A stretch of DNA of 64,000 nt from Prorocentrum cordatum (GCA_963575745.1 CAUYUJ010003003.1:64501-128500), one strand, 5' to 3'; counted from the first letter of the stretch, positions 18,799 through 29,629 are shown. Made by a program: numbers and translations. The notes: generated by a model from the sequence alone, not told the origin.

Positions 18799-21025
18799 CA
18801 TCTGGCCCCCCGACGACGCAGTCACTGGACGCCGCCGCGAGGGCCACTTGTTCCTGAACGTTGTGCGCCTCGACGACGCCCGGGAACTGCATGGGCCCGG
18901 TGTTTTGGCTGGGTCCGCCATCGCCCCGCACTCATCTGGCCCCCCGATGACGCAGTCACTGGACGCCGCCGCGAGGGCCACTTGTTTCTAAACGTTGTGC
19001 GCCTCGACGACGCCCGGGAACTGTGCGGGCCCAATGTTTTGGCTGGGTCCGTCGTCAAGCCGCACTCGCCTGGCCCCCCGATGACGCAGTCACTGGACGC
19101 CGCCGCGAGGGCCACTTGCTTCTAAACGTTGTGCGCCTCGACGACGCCCGGGAAGTGCATGGGCCCAATGTTTTGGATGGGTCCGTCATCGCCCCGCGCT
19201 CATCTGGCCCCCCGACGACGCAGTCACTGGACGCCGCCGCGAGGGCCACTTGCTCCTGAACGTTGTGCGCCTCGACGACGCCCGGGAACTGCATGGGCCC
19301 AATGTTTTGGCTGGGTCCGTCATCACCCCGCACTCATCTGGCCCCCCGATGACGCAGTCACTGGGCGCCGCCGCGAGGGCCACTTGCTTCTAAACGTTGT
19401 GCGCCTCGACGACGCCCGGGAATTGCATGGGCCCAATGTTTTGGCTGGGTCCGTCATCGCCCCGCACTCATCTGGCCCCCCGGTGACGAAGTCACTGGGC
19501 GCCGCCGCGAGGGCCACTTGTTCCTGAGCGTTGTGCGCCTCGACGACGCCCGGGAACTGTATGGGCCCAATGTTTTGTCTGGGTCCGTCATCACCCCGCA
19601 CTCATCCGGCCCCCCGACGACGCAGTCACTGGACGCCGCCGCGAGGGCCACTTGCTTCTAAACGTTGTGCGCCTCGACGACGCCCGGGAACTGTATGGGC
19701 CCAATGTTTTGGCTGGGTCCGCCATCGCCCCGCGCTCATCTGGTCCCCCGATGACGCAGTCACTGGACGCCGCCGCGAGGGCCACTTATTTCTAGACGCT
19801 GCCCGCACTCATCTGGCCCCCCGATGACGCAGTCACTGGGCGCCGCCGCGAGGGCCACTTGTTTCTAAACGTTGTGCGCCTCGACGACGCTCGGGAACTG
19901 TACGGGCCCAATGTTTTCGCTGGGTCCGTCGTCACCCCGCACTCATCTGGCCCCCCGATGACTCAGTCACTGGACGCCGCAACGAAGGCCACTTGCTTCT
20001 AAACGTTGTGCGCCTCGACGACGCCCGGGAACTGCATGGGCCCAATGTCTTTGCTGGGTCCGTCATCGCCCCGTGCTCATCTGGCCCCCCGACGACGCAG
20101 TCACTGGATGCCGCCGCGAGGGCCACTTGTTCCTACACGTTGTGCGGCTCGACGACGCCCGGGAACTGCATGGGCCCTGTGTTTTGGCTGGGTCCGTCAT
20201 CGCCCCGCGCTCATCTGGTCTCCCGATGACGCGGTCACTGGACGCCGCCGCGAGGGCCACTTGCTTCTAAACGTTGTGCGCCTCGACGACGCCCGGGAAC
20301 TGCATGGGCCCAATGTTTTTGCTGGGTCCGTCATCACCCCGCACTCATCTGGCCCCCCGATGACGCTGTCGCTGGACGCCACCGCGAGGGCCACTTGCTT
20401 CTAAACGTTGTGCGCCTCGACGACGCCCGGGAAGTGCATGGGCCCAATGTTTTTGCTGGGTCCGTCATCGCCCCGCGCTCATCTGGCCCCCCGATGACGC
20501 AGTCACCGGACGCCGCCGCGAGGGCCACTTGTTTATAAACCTTGTGCGCCTCGACGACGCCCGGGAACTGCATGGGCCCAATGTTTTGGCTGGGTCCGTC
20601 ATCGGCCCGCGCTCATCTGGCCCCCCGATGACGCAGTCACTGGGCGCCGCCGCGAGGGCCACTTGTTTCTAAACGTTGTGCGCCTCGACGACGCCCGGGA
20701 ACTGTGTGGGCCCAATGTTTTCGCTGGGTCCGTCGTCACCCCGCACTCATCTGGCCCCCCGATGACGCAGTCACTGGACGCCGCCGCGAGGGCCGTTTGC
20801 TTCTAAACTTTGCGCGCCTCGACGACGCCTGGGAACTGTATGGGCCCAATGTTTTGGCTGGGTCCGTCGTCAACCCGCGCTCACCTGGCCCCCCGATGAC
20901 GCAGTCACTGGACGCCGCCGCGAGGGCCACTTGTTCCTAAACGTTGTGCGCCTCGACGACGCCCGGGAACTGTATGGGCCCAATGTTTTCGCTGGGTCCG
21001 TCGTCACCCCGCACTCATCTGGTCC
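18799..21025 (+). repeat. 134-bp satellite, long array (about 17 units)
   Basis: The GACGCAGTCACTGG landmark lies at 18815, 18949, 19083, 19217, 19351, 19485, 19619, 19753, 19826, 19960, 20094, 20228, 20362, 20496, 20630, 20764 and 20898. Every step is exactly 134 except 19753 to 19826 (73), one internally deleted unit. Same strand and sequence as 5425-5948. Open frames of 60-130 residues across it are satellite artefacts. Confidence 0.97.
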
Positions 21026-21440
21026 CAGCGCCTCCGAGGCGTGCGATGCAGTCGCGAGGCCTCGCGGCGAGCACTTCGGCCGATCATCAACGCACTGCCG
21101 AGTCACATCCAAATAGGAGGTTTGCGTTCAGAGGCTTGGAGTATGAAGATCTTGTTGTTCATGTGTACCGTCTAGTACCGGTCCCATACTGAACCTCGGT
21201 GTCGGAGACATTGTTGTCGACATGGCTGGTATGTCCGTCAAAAAGAATGGAAGGCCAACTGCATATGTGAAGTAGCTGGGTGACGGGAGGGAACCCAGTC
21301 GCGCGCGCACAGACGGTGGTATACTGAAGGCTAGAACAGTTACGCATGTTCATGCGTCAGCGCAGGCGCCGCCAACCCTTTGTCGGAGGGAACGGGGCGG
21401 TGCTAGAAAAGGGGCGAAGCGAACGTTGCGAATGACTCAG
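21026..21440. other. No gene seen
   Basis: Mixed sequence between two satellites. No convincing frame, RNA gene or inverted repeat was recognised. Confidence 0.5.
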
Positions 21441-21449
21441 ATTGTGCCG

Positions 21450-22540
21450 CCAACGTGCGCCCCCGCCGCCCATCTCAGCACACTCCTCACATGCGCCGTG
21501 GCACCACAGGGAGGTCCACCACAAGGCCCCACGCGGTGCTGCTTCGGCAACCCCTCAAACGGTTCGTGGCCCCAGATGGAGCTTCACTTCGGGCCCGCAC
21601 GATGCCGCCCGCATGCGTCCCCGCCAACCTTTTTCGGGACACCTTTCAAACACTTCGCGGCCCCGCAGGGAGCTCCACCCAAAGCCCCACGCGGTGCCGC
21701 CAGCATGCGCCCCCGCCATTCATGTCGGCACACCCCTCGCACGTTTCGTGGCCCCCCAAGGAGCTTCGCCGAAAGCCCAAACGGTGCTGTCCGCTTGCGT
21801 CCCCGCCACCGATTTCGGTCAACCCATCGCACGCTGAGGAGCCCCATAAGGAACCCCACGCGAGGCCCAAATGGTGCCGTCCGCATGCGTCCCCGCCGCC
21901 TATTTCGGTGCACCCCTGGCACGCTTCGTGGCCCCAGGAAGGCCCCACCCAAGGCCCAAATCGTGCCGCCCGCGCGCGCTCCCGCCATTCATGTCGGCAC
22001 ACCCCTCGCGCGGCTCGTGGTCGAACAGGGGCTCCACCCGAGGTCCACATCCACATGTGCCGCCCGCGGGCACCCCCGCTGCCCATGTCGGCACACCCCT
22101 CGCACGTTTCGTGGCCGCACAAACACCTCCACCTAAAGAATCAATGGTGCCACTCGCACGCGTCCCTACAACCCATTCTGGCACACCGTCCACATGCTTC
22201 CCGATCCCAGCGGGAGCTCCACCCAACGCCCCACGCGAAGCTGTCCACATGCGCCCCCGCCACCCATGTCGGCACACCCGCCGACTGTTTCGTGGCCCCA
22301 CACGGAGCTTCACCGAAGGCTTAAGCGGCAACCCCCTCATGCGCTCCCGCCTCCCATTACCGCAAACACGTGAAACGTTTAGCCACCGTGGGGGGTTCCA
22401 CCGAGAACTCCACCGACGCGGTGCGCACGCGGCTCCACGCCCATGTCGGCACACCCCATCACACGATTCATGGCCACACAGGTTCGCATGCGTCCCCCCC
22501 GCCCATCCCCTCCCATGGGCGCGATATGCACAACGACGGT
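21450..22540 (+). repeat. About 90-bp satellite array, orientation 1 (about 12 units)
   Basis: Units contain GTGCCGCC, CATGCGCCCCCGCC, TCGGCACACCCCTCGCAC and TTCGTGGCCCC. Landmarks (the G of TTCGTGG or its variants) fall near 21566, 21657, 21748, 21838, 21928, 22017, 22111, 22201, 22292, 22382 and 22470, so the period is 88-94, mostly 90-91. The same family lies inverted at 33565-34790 and 35815-35960. A long plus-strand frame (about 670 codons, 21871-23880) crosses it and the following GGA tract; its repeated content argues against a gene. Confidence 0.9.
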
Positions 22541-22719
22541 ACTCACAACTGCATGTGGTTGGATCCTTCGCCAGGCTAAAATGTTTGGCTTCGCCAGGTT
22601 CATGTTTTTTTTTTTTGCGCCGTCGCCGCCTCAGCCGGCATACGCACGGCGCCGCCGAAGCTCTTCGACCTCCTTGCCGCCGTCGCCCTGGAGACGGCCC
22701 ACGGGTCCGAACTAGCAAG

Positions 22720-22880
22720 GGCTCCCAACTTCGCGCTTCGCGCTCCGCGAAGCCCGAAGCGCGAATAACTTCGCGCTCTCGCGCCGCCCCCCAAAGGGAG
22801 AACAGGAGGACGAGGAGGAGGGGGAGAAGGATCGAGGACCGCGAAGCGCGAAGCGCGAATAACTTCGCGCCCTCGTGGGA
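22720..22880. repeat. GCGAAGCGCGAATAACTTCGCG palindromic motif pair
   Basis: GCGAATAACTTCGCGC occurs twice (about 22759 and 22856), each with GAAGC/GCTTC runs that pair with neighbouring sequence. Probably ends of a small inverted-repeat element. The surroundings (22540-23590) show no gene. Confidence 0.6.
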
Positions 22881-23589
22881 GCCCCTGGAACTAGATGGGC
22901 CCCGGCAAAATCGGTCAAGACGGGAGACGGAGGGCAAATCCGCTCCTGCTTGGGCCCGCAGGCGGCCTGCAGAGGCCGAAGGAGGCACACAACGCGGCCC
23001 CCCGAACCCGGCGCTGCAGACCTCGCCCCGGCCTCCCCTGCCGGCCAGAGCCAGCGCCGGGCCACCTCGGACCCCCCGCCGGCCCTGGGCAGACCCGGCA
23101 CGGCTGCAGCGACCTCGGCGGCGGCGGCCTCGGCGGCGGCGGCGGCCTGCGACGATCGGGTCGGGCGAAAGGGGGGGAGAGCAAAGGGGGGGGTTGAGAA
23201 TCGGCTCACGTATAGCTGACTTCTTTCCCGGCGCCTCCCGGCGCCGGAGGCGGCCATGTATCGAGGAATGGGCCCCTCGCGGTGAGGCCGAGACCAGCTG
23301 CATGCAGCAAATTACCCCCCCTTTCCCAATCCCCCTCTTTCCTCCGGCCCGAGACGAGACGGCCCGCTGCCGTGGCCCGCTCCGGCGGGGGCCGCCGGCG
23401 CCCGAGGAGGGCGGCCGGCGCTCCTCCAGCGCGTGCTCCTCGGCCAGGCAGCTCAGCACCTGCTGCGTGTCTGGGTCCTGCGCCTCCCGCAGGCCGGCCG
23501 CGTCGGGCCCGGAGGGCCCCTGCGCGGGGAGGGGCGCCGGGGTTCGCCGATCGCTCGCTGGGATGGGCGCGGGGGGGGGCCCCGTGGGT

Positions 23590-23735
23590 GAGCAGGAGGG
23601 GAAGGAGGAGGAGAAGGAGGAGGAGGAGGAGGAGGAGGAGGAGGGAGGAGGAGGAGGAGGAGGAGGGAGGACGAGGAGGAGGAGGAGGAGGAGGAGGAGG
23701 AGGAGGAGGAGGAGGAGGAGGAGGAGGAGGAGCCG
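23590..23735 (+). repeat. (GGA)n tract
   Basis: Dense GGA repeats. Glu/Arg-rich or Pro/Ser-rich readings are compositional. Confidence 0.9.
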
Positions 23736-23934
23736 GTGCGGCCTCGGCGTTCCGGGGGTGCCAAGCGATCGTCCCGCACGGCCGCCAGAGGCCCGCGAGC
23801 TGCATATATGGCCCGGGAGCCACCCGGGGGGCGGGGCTGATGGGATCGGCGCGGGGGTTGCCAGGGGGGTCGTGGGGTGACTACCTACGGCAGGTTCGTG
23901 TCGTGCCGACCCCAGCGTTGGTTTTTGACACCGC

Positions 23935-24012
23935 GGGGATCGTTCAGTCTTGAACGATCGGCCGCTGCCGCAACGTCCGATCGTTCAACATCGATCGATT
24001 CTTGGTCGCCGG
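23935..24012. repeat. Short palindrome GATCGTTCA ... TGAACGATC with extra copy
   Basis: GATCGTTCA, 4 bases, then TGAACGATC, with a third GATCGTTCA about 20 bases on. A compact hairpin. Confidence 0.7.
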
Positions 24013-24079
24013 CGGCGTTCAACCTTGAACACCCGCGCTGGGGTCGCCGCTGGTCGACACGACGCAAACCTACCGTACC

Positions 24080-24226
24080 AGACCACCCCAACCCAACCCG
24101 AAGACCCGCATGTCGGGTTGGGGGGGGTACGGGCTTCATACGTGGTTTCCCAATGTTCCCCTATCCCCCCCCCTCACTGGAAATGGAAGGCACATCGGGG
24201 GCTTCGGGTTGGGTTGGGGTGGTTTG
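24080..24226. mobile_element. Inverted-repeat element around CCCCAACCCAACCCGAAG
   Basis: CCACCCCAACCCAACCCGAA at about 24084 is exactly complementary to TTCGGGTTGGGTTGGGGTGG at about 24202. A further copy, TCGGGTTGGGG, lies between them. It looks like a MITE of about 145 bp or a foldback. Confidence 0.7.
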
Positions 24227-24234
24227 GTGGGCGG

Positions 24235-24490
24235 TGATGGGGGTGGTCACTGGAGGCCAGGGTGGATTATCTGACCTGGCCCAGCTTGTAAATGGGCTGC
24301 AGGTGCCCCCAAAGCTGCCGGGGGGCCAGCAATCCGGGCTACTTAAGTGGGCTCCGCCCACTTAGAGATTTCGACCCCACCATAAGCCATTCTGGGTATT
24401 TGTAGCCAACTTCTGAGCTGGGTAAGGCCAGATATAACCCACCTTGGCATCCACTGATGACCCCCCCTCCCCCTAGCACCCCCCCCCAAC
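24235..24490. mobile_element. Long-TIR element, copy related to 51964-52298
   Basis: Left arm about 24238-24312 (GGTGGTCACTGGAGGCCAGG…) pairs with right arm about 24400-24465 (…CCACCTTGGCATCCACTGAT). The centre has AAGTGGGCTCCGCCCACTTA, itself palindromic. Shared arms with 51964-52298 and 46880-47038 define a family. Confidence 0.65.
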
Positions 24491-24814
24491 TCCAATCAGT
24501 CCCCGAGAGCCCCTCGCGACGAGAACACAAACTTCCTGACAAATGTTGTTACCCTATGTTCGGCTTCCGAACGCCCTTACCGGCGGGCCTCGGGACAACC
24601 AAACATCGACTCGGGACAAACGCCAGTCCCCGGGGTGTGCCAAGACCTCTGGGCGCATGTTATGAAACAGTCACAACGTCGGAGGTCTGGGTCCTCGGCG
24701 TGTGAGGCCCAAAATCTCCGACGATATGGTCATTCCAACCCGGAGGTGCTCCCTCAGTTCCGGACCCGACGGGCGCCCGTTGCCGGGCCCCGGAGCCATG
24801 AGACATTGATATGG

Positions 24815-24981
24815 GCAGAGGAAAGAGAACTATGCACATACACCGATTATGGCCAGGCCCATCCTGGGCCCAGGATCGGTGCATACGCCCTCCTACCTTG
24901 GCTAGGAAGGTATATGCACCGATCCTGGGTCAAGGATGGGCCTTGCCAGGATCGGTGCATGTGCATAGTTCCCTTCGCCCG
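24815..24981 (+). mobile_element. 166-bp MITE (ATGCACATACACCGAT family), copy 1
   Basis: Left end AGGAAAGAGAACTATGCACA is mirrored by the right end TGTGCATAGTTCCCTTCGCC. Inside, CAGGATCGGTGCAT occurs twice, with one inverted ATGCACCGATCCTG. Nearly identical to 42914-43079, where the insertion boundaries are exact. Diverged relatives lie near 60245-60315 and 63260-63400. Confidence 0.85.
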
Positions 24982-25547
24982 AACGGGGAGAAGAACTGGA
25001 AAGGGAGTCGGGACCTCTTGGGCCGCGGATGGAAAGAGCCAACGACGGCGGATGCCAGGGAGTGTTGCTCCTCTCCCAAGCCCCCCCCCCTGTGGAGCCA
25101 GGCCTGGCCCGTCTGGAGGGGGGTGCGTGGGTTCAGTTCAGTTCAGTTGGGGCGGCATCAGCCCAACAACCAGCACGAGAATCTGCGCCGCGCTCACAGA
25201 ATCACTGGGACGAGAGACGCGCTGGCACGAAAGCACACGCCTGACCCCAGTCGCCACTCTCACAGGGGGGCTTCTGGGGTCCGAAACCTGGAGTGGTGAC
25301 AGGCCCCGCGGTGACCTCGAAATCTCCAAAGACCTCACCGCATGGGTTCTTGGGACCATGGGGGCCCCAATGTCGATGATCTTCAGAACGTGTGTTAGCG
25401 CCAACGTGTGTTTGTCCACCGAGGCCCTGCGATACGACGAAGGCGATATGACGATCGACTGGTTGGGGTAAAAAGGGTAACACACACATTGGGTTGACGC
25501 ACGTCCTGAAGATCATCGACAATAGCCCCAGCCGTCCTCGGAGAACT

Positions 25548-25660
25548 TGAGCAGGGACCGACCGTCCCGACATTCCTATAGTCATACAACAAAGTGTTCT
25601 TAGAACCCCAAAATGTTCTAAAGACAGAAACGTGTTTCTTAGTACGTAAGCCTGAAGTTA
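25548..25660 (+). mobile_element. GAGCAGGGACCG-family MITE, left half only
   Basis: Matches the left half of the complete copy at 61382-61620 (GAGCAGGGACCGACCGT, CCTATAGTC, GTTCTTAGAACCC). The right half is missing. Confidence 0.65.
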
Positions 25661-25734
25661 TCCGCCGACCCTGTCGGCGTGTGTGAGGGGCTTTTCCGTT
25701 CGAGCCGTCATCTCCGTCATTCTTTGTACTCGTC

Positions 25735-26600
25735 GTCTCTGTCCTTCCCTTTCCCTGGGAGACCTCTTCCCCTGGGCTCCAGCCAAGCCGACCTTGAGCA
25801 ACCTCGTAATTGAGTCGAAGGGAAGCCCCTTCCCTTTGATCCCTCCCCCGCCGGGAGGGGGGGGGGGGTAGCGACCCCCCCCCCGGGTCAGATACGACGC
25901 CCCCCCCTGGGACTCCTCTTCCCCTGGGCTCCAGCCAAGCCGACCTTGAGCAACCTCGTAATTGAGTCGAAGGGAAGCCCCTTCCCTTTGATCCCTCCCC
26001 CGCCGGGAGGGGGGGGGGGGTAGCGACCCCCCCCCCGGGTCAGATACGACGCCCCCCCCTGGGACTCCTCTTCCCCTGGGCTCCAGCCAAGCCGACCTTG
26101 AGCAACCTCGTAATTGAGTCGAAGGGAAGCCCCTTCCCTTTCATCCCTCCCCCGCCGGGAGGGGGGGGGGGTAGCGACCCCCCCCCCGGGTCAGATACGA
26201 CGCCCCCCCCTGGGACTCCTCTTCCCCTGGGCTCCAGCCAAGCCGACCTTGAGCAACCTCGTAATTGAGTCGAAGGGAAGCCCCTTCCCTTTGATCCCTC
26301 CCCCGCCGGGAGGGGGGGGGGGGTAGCGACCCCCCCCCCGGGTCAGATACGACGCCCCCCCCTGGGACTCCTCTTCCCCTGGGCTCCAGCCAAGCCGACC
26401 TTGAGCAACCTCGTAATTGAGTCGAAGGGAAGCCCCTTCCCTTTCATTCCTCCCCCGCCGGGAGGGGGGGGGGGTAGCGGGGGGGGTAGCGACCCCCCCC
26501 CCGAGTCAGATACGACGCCCCCCCCCCGTACCGACCTTGAGCAACGTCGTCATTGAGTCGAAGGGAAGCCCCTTCCCTTTCCCTTCCCCGACGGGGGGGG
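25735..26600 (+). repeat. 152-bp tandem repeat (5 near-identical units plus a decayed one)
   Basis: TTGAGCAACCTCGTAATTGA recurs at 25794, 25946, 26098, 26249 and 26401 (steps 152, 152, 151, 152). A variant with a shorter step is at 26537. Each unit contains a G-run facing a C-run (GGGAGGGGGGG … CCCCCCCCCGGG), so each can fold into a very GC-rich hairpin. Units are almost identical, so the expansion is recent or homogenised. Confidence 0.95.
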
Positions 26601-26782
26601 GAGAGGAGGTCCCGGGGGGGGTCCCGGGGGAGTCCCGGGGAAGTCCCGGGTCAGATACGACACCTCCCTCCCCCACCTTCTCGTCCTTCTCCCCGTTCCC
26701 CCAAACCATCCCACAGCCCGTGCCTCTTGCTGCGCATTGCGAACAGGGTCGGCGGCACCGGCCGTCAGGCCTTCGCAATTAA

Positions 26783-26905
26783 ACAAGACAGACTCCGCCA
26801 GAAATGTTCCAATAACATTTCGTGGAAACCACAAAAGGTTCTTAGATAACTGTTTGGCAGGGCCATCGGCGAGCCAGGACGCTTCGCCACTGCTCGAAGA
26901 GCGGC
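26783..26905 (+). mobile_element. GAGCAGGGACCG-family MITE, right half
   Basis: Begins AGACAGACTCCGCCAGAAAT and ends GGCGAGCCAGGACGCTTCGC, matching the right half of 61382-61620. Left half absent. Confidence 0.65.
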
Positions 26906-26965
26906 CCACAGGACCCGAATCCGTGCGGCGACACCCCGGATCCCGACCTGCTCACCCCACAGCTT

Positions 26966-27128
26966 TCAAGGGGCCCAAAGACGCACACATAAATACACAC
27001 ACATCGCCGGATTTCCCATATTTGTCCATACTTTCTGGGTTTTGGTCTTCGCCCCCACTTCCCATATTTTCCAGGGGATCGACGATTGATTGTGTCTGTG
27101 TGTGTGTGTGTGTTTTTCCCTTCCTGAG
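26966..27128 (+). mobile_element. ACACAAATAAATACACA-family element, copy 1 of 6
   Basis: GGGGCCC, then AATACACACA, then CCATATTT blocks, CTTCGCCCCCACTTCCCATA and ATTGTGTCTGTGTGTG, ending CCTTCCTGA. The ends are loosely inverted. Other copies: 27553-27716, 28050-28240, 40658-40820, 42335-42500 and 62289-62414. All are on the plus strand and non-coding. Confidence 0.8.
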
Positions 27129-27229
27129 GCTTCATGACCACAGCCCTCGGGGGGCCCTCCGAGGGCCCCAGGGGGGGGGGAGGTGGGCAGGCCCCGCCGG
27201 CTCATCGATCTGGTGAGCCGGCTCGAATC

Positions 27230-27402
27230 TCAAATCAGGGAGAACGAACCTGCCTCGCTTTTGACCGCCCTCGCTTCCAAGAGATGCCAAGCGATGCCAG
27301 ACTACGGCCTGTACTGGTCAGGTCGCTCGACGAGGAGGCGCGCGGTGTGGCTTGGCTTCTCCTGGAAGCGAACGCGGGGTAGGCAATTCACGCTCTGATG
27401 TC
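27230..27402 (+). repeat. Duplicated segment, copy 1 (copy 2 at 28437-28602)
   Basis: About 165 bases closely match 28437-28602. In both, one frame is open (…LAFD-PRFQE-P-DA-LRPVLVR-LDEEARG…), suggesting descent from a coding exon. Differences change many residues, and copy 1 soon meets a stop, so neither copy looks constrained now. Confidence 0.6.
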
Positions 27403-27552
27403 AGAGCTGCAGCTGGATCGGACTGCATCGGCAAAGGGGTCGAGCTCGAACCTTGGTCGGCCGCGCCGGGATGCGCGCCGTGCGCGCCTCGGCCCGCACG
27501 GCATCGCTGGAAGCGTCGAGATCGAACTGGACCGAGGCGGGAGCGATCGATA

Positions 27553-27716
27553 TGAAGGGGCCCACAAACACACAAATAAATACACACAAATAAAATGATT
27601 CCCCATATTTTCCCATATTTTCTGAGTTTTTGTCTTCCCCCCCACTTCGCATATTTTCCAATATTTTCCTAGGGATCGACGATTAATTGTGTCTGTGTGT
27701 TTTTTTTCCCTCCTGA
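27553..27716 (+). mobile_element. ACACAAATAAATACACA-family element, copy 2
   Basis: Same block order as copy 1: GAAGGGGCCCACAAACACAC at the left, CCATATTTTCC blocks, and TTAATTGTGTCTGTGTG before CCTCCTGA at the right. Confidence 0.85.
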
Positions 27717-27809
27717 CGATATCGAGACGGATGGACCGGGCAGAGCCGGACCATCGAAACGGATCGATAGCGAAACGGAACGATCAGTATCGAAACGGGG
27801 GGGAGGAAG

Positions 27810-27910
27810 AAGAACCCTCCTGGACGAAGGATTGCAACAAAAACGAAGGATTGCAAAAAAACGAAGGATTGCAACAAACACGAAGGTTTTTTTGCAATCC
27901 TTCGTTGGAT
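27810..27910. mobile_element. CGAAGGATTGC hairpin element, copy 1
   Basis: GAAGGATTGCAA occurs three times in direct order and is followed by the complement TTTGCAATCCTTCGTTGG. The same design lies at 62015-62108, where an empty site shows it is a discrete insertion. Confidence 0.75.
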
Positions 27911-28045
27911 GGGGTCCGAGAAGATTGGGTCGGAGGGCGGTGCGGCGGCGGCGTCGGCGCGGGCGGAGTCGGGCTCCACGTGGAGCCGCGCCGCCGATGC
28001 GCCCGCGGTGCGGCGCCATCCTCCGACCCCGCGTGCTCGGTCCCA
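27908..28045. mobile_element. GGGGTCGGAG…CCGACCCC inverted-repeat element
   Basis: Outer TGGGTCGGAGG and CCTCCGACCCC plus inner GCTCCACGTGGAGC form a foldback. Related pairs of ends occur at about 37330-37450, 41532-41666 and 61130-61175 (GCGCCGCATCGCC / GGCGATGCGGCGC). Confidence 0.55.
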
Positions 28046-28049
28046 TGTG

Positions 28050-28240
28050 TGAGGGGGGCCCCGGGACACGCAAATACATACACACACACACACACAAAAA
28101 AAAAACAGCACTCCCCAGATTTCCCCAACATTTTCTGTTTTCTTGTCTCCCCCCCCCCCACACTTCCCATATATAGCCCCATCTTTCCTGGGGAATCGAC
28201 GATTCCTCGTGTCTGTGTGTGTGTGTCTTTCCCTCCCGAA
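28050..28240 (+). mobile_element. ACACAAATAAATACACA-family element, copy 3
   Basis: Same structure, with expanded (CA)n and (GT)n near the ends and an A-run. It is slightly longer than the others for that reason. Confidence 0.8.
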
Positions 28241-28411
28241 GCTGGGAGGCCCCGAGGACGAGCGGGCGCAGACCACAGCCCAGCGACGGGCCCGAGGCCC
28301 TGCAGCCGCGGGCGGCGCGAGGCGCGGCCTCGTCTCGCCGCGGCCGGCGCGCGCTCGGGGCCCCGCGGCGGGCAGCACTCGTGGCGTGCGAAGGGTGTGC
28401 CGACGCGTGCA

Positions 28412-28836
28412 CGGCTCAGTGGGCCCTGGGAACTAGAGGGAAAACAAACCTACCTCGCTTTTGACCACCCTCGCTTCCAAGAGATACCAAACGATGCCAA
28501 ACTACGGCCTGTACTGGTCAGGCCGCTCGACGAGGAGGCGCGTGGTATGACTTGGCTTTGCCTGGAAGCGAAAACGGGGGAGGTAATTCACGCTCTGAGA
28601 AACGACCGGGCCGTTTTTGTTACCGGTTCCGTTTTGCCGTGTTTTGTTGCCGGTGCCGACGCTGTTTTTATCCCGCTTCCGTCGCCGTTTTTTGACCGGT
28701 TCCGGCTCCGGGTCCAATCCTGGAGCCGTTTCTTTTGCAGTTTCCGGTTGTGTTTTTTTGCCGTTTCCGTTTCCAGGGGACACTTTTTCGGAAACGGTGA
28801 CAAAACGGCCCTGCCGTTTCCGGGGCCCACTGAGGT
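28412..28836 (+). mobile_element. TIR element with CTCAGTGGGCCC ends, copy 2
   Basis: Left CTCAGTGGGCCCTGG (28413) faces right GGGGCCCACTGAG (about 28820-28833). The right 220 bases (ACCGGTTCCG-rich, ending AACGGCCCTGCCGTTTCCGG) match 4731-4943. The left part includes the duplicated segment of 28437-28602, absent from the 4.5-kb copy, so different interiors share the same ends. Confidence 0.7.
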
Positions 28837-29264
28837 GCACGGGCACGCACGCGGCCGATGCCGCCGGGGTCTCCCGCAGAAGCCCCCCTGTGGGGCCGGC
28901 GTGACCGGGGGTATACGCATGGTGGCACCGCCAAAGGGGGGCCCTTTTGGTGGAGCTCCCGAGGGGCATCCGCGAAACAGGTGGGAGATGTGCCGGCTGG
29001 GCGCGAACACGAGCGTGCGCGTCTGCGGCCGCTGCCACCAGGGACTTCTCTGCGGAATCCCCCATACGGGGCCGCCAAGAGATTGAGGGGTGCTCCAGGA
29101 TCTGAGCAGAGCCCGCCCGCCCTGGCATTCCGAAAGGCCGACAACGATGTGGTCTTTGAACGGCCGATCTTCTAGGAACAGAAAAAGCGCTCCGAAACCA
29201 TGCGGCCGACGTGTTCAAACAAGACTGCCTTAGTCAGATGCGTTCAAACAACATGTCGCACACA

Positions 29265-29338
29265 CCTCGACAAGGTTCTTAGAACCTTATTAGGCGAGCC
29301 TATCGGCGAGCCAGGACGCCTTGCCACTCTTGAGAAAT
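29265..29338 (+). mobile_element. GAGCAGGGACCG-family MITE, right-end fragment
   Basis: Ends CGGCGAGCCAGGACGCCTTG then CCACT, as in the other copies. Only the last 70 or so bases remain. Confidence 0.6.
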
Positions 29339-29629
29339 GGGCAGGGGGGGGCGGTATGCGACTGCTTCCGCTGGAACCCCTGGTGGAGCCCAGAGGGGGG
29401 AGAGCCGAGGAGCGAAGGACGGGGCGCAGCGGGAGGCGAGGTGCGACGCGCGGCGCTGCGGGTTCCAAACGACGACGCAACACCAGAGGTTGGCTGGAAA
29501 CAAACAGCCGACGACGCCCACCACGACAGCCGCCGCCAGCCTGAATCGGCTACACGCAAGGAGGTGGCCCCGGGCAAGAGTGACCTTCCGTGCGCTGCCT
29601 CATGGGAGGCGCGTGGGAGCCTAACCCCA

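Noticed and set aside
18799-21025. Many 60-130 residue open frames (…LDDARELHGPNVLAG…) on both strands
   Set aside because: They are readings of the 134-bp satellite. The period is not a multiple of three, and the frames repeat with the array on both strands.
5425-21025. CRISPR array interpretation of regular repeats
   Set aside because: Units are contiguous 134-bp tandem repeats with no unique spacers, and the DNA is eukaryotic in character.
21871-23880. 669-codon plus-strand open frame
   Set aside because: It spans the 90-bp satellite, palindromic repeats and a GGA tract. Composition explains the openness and no domain is visible.
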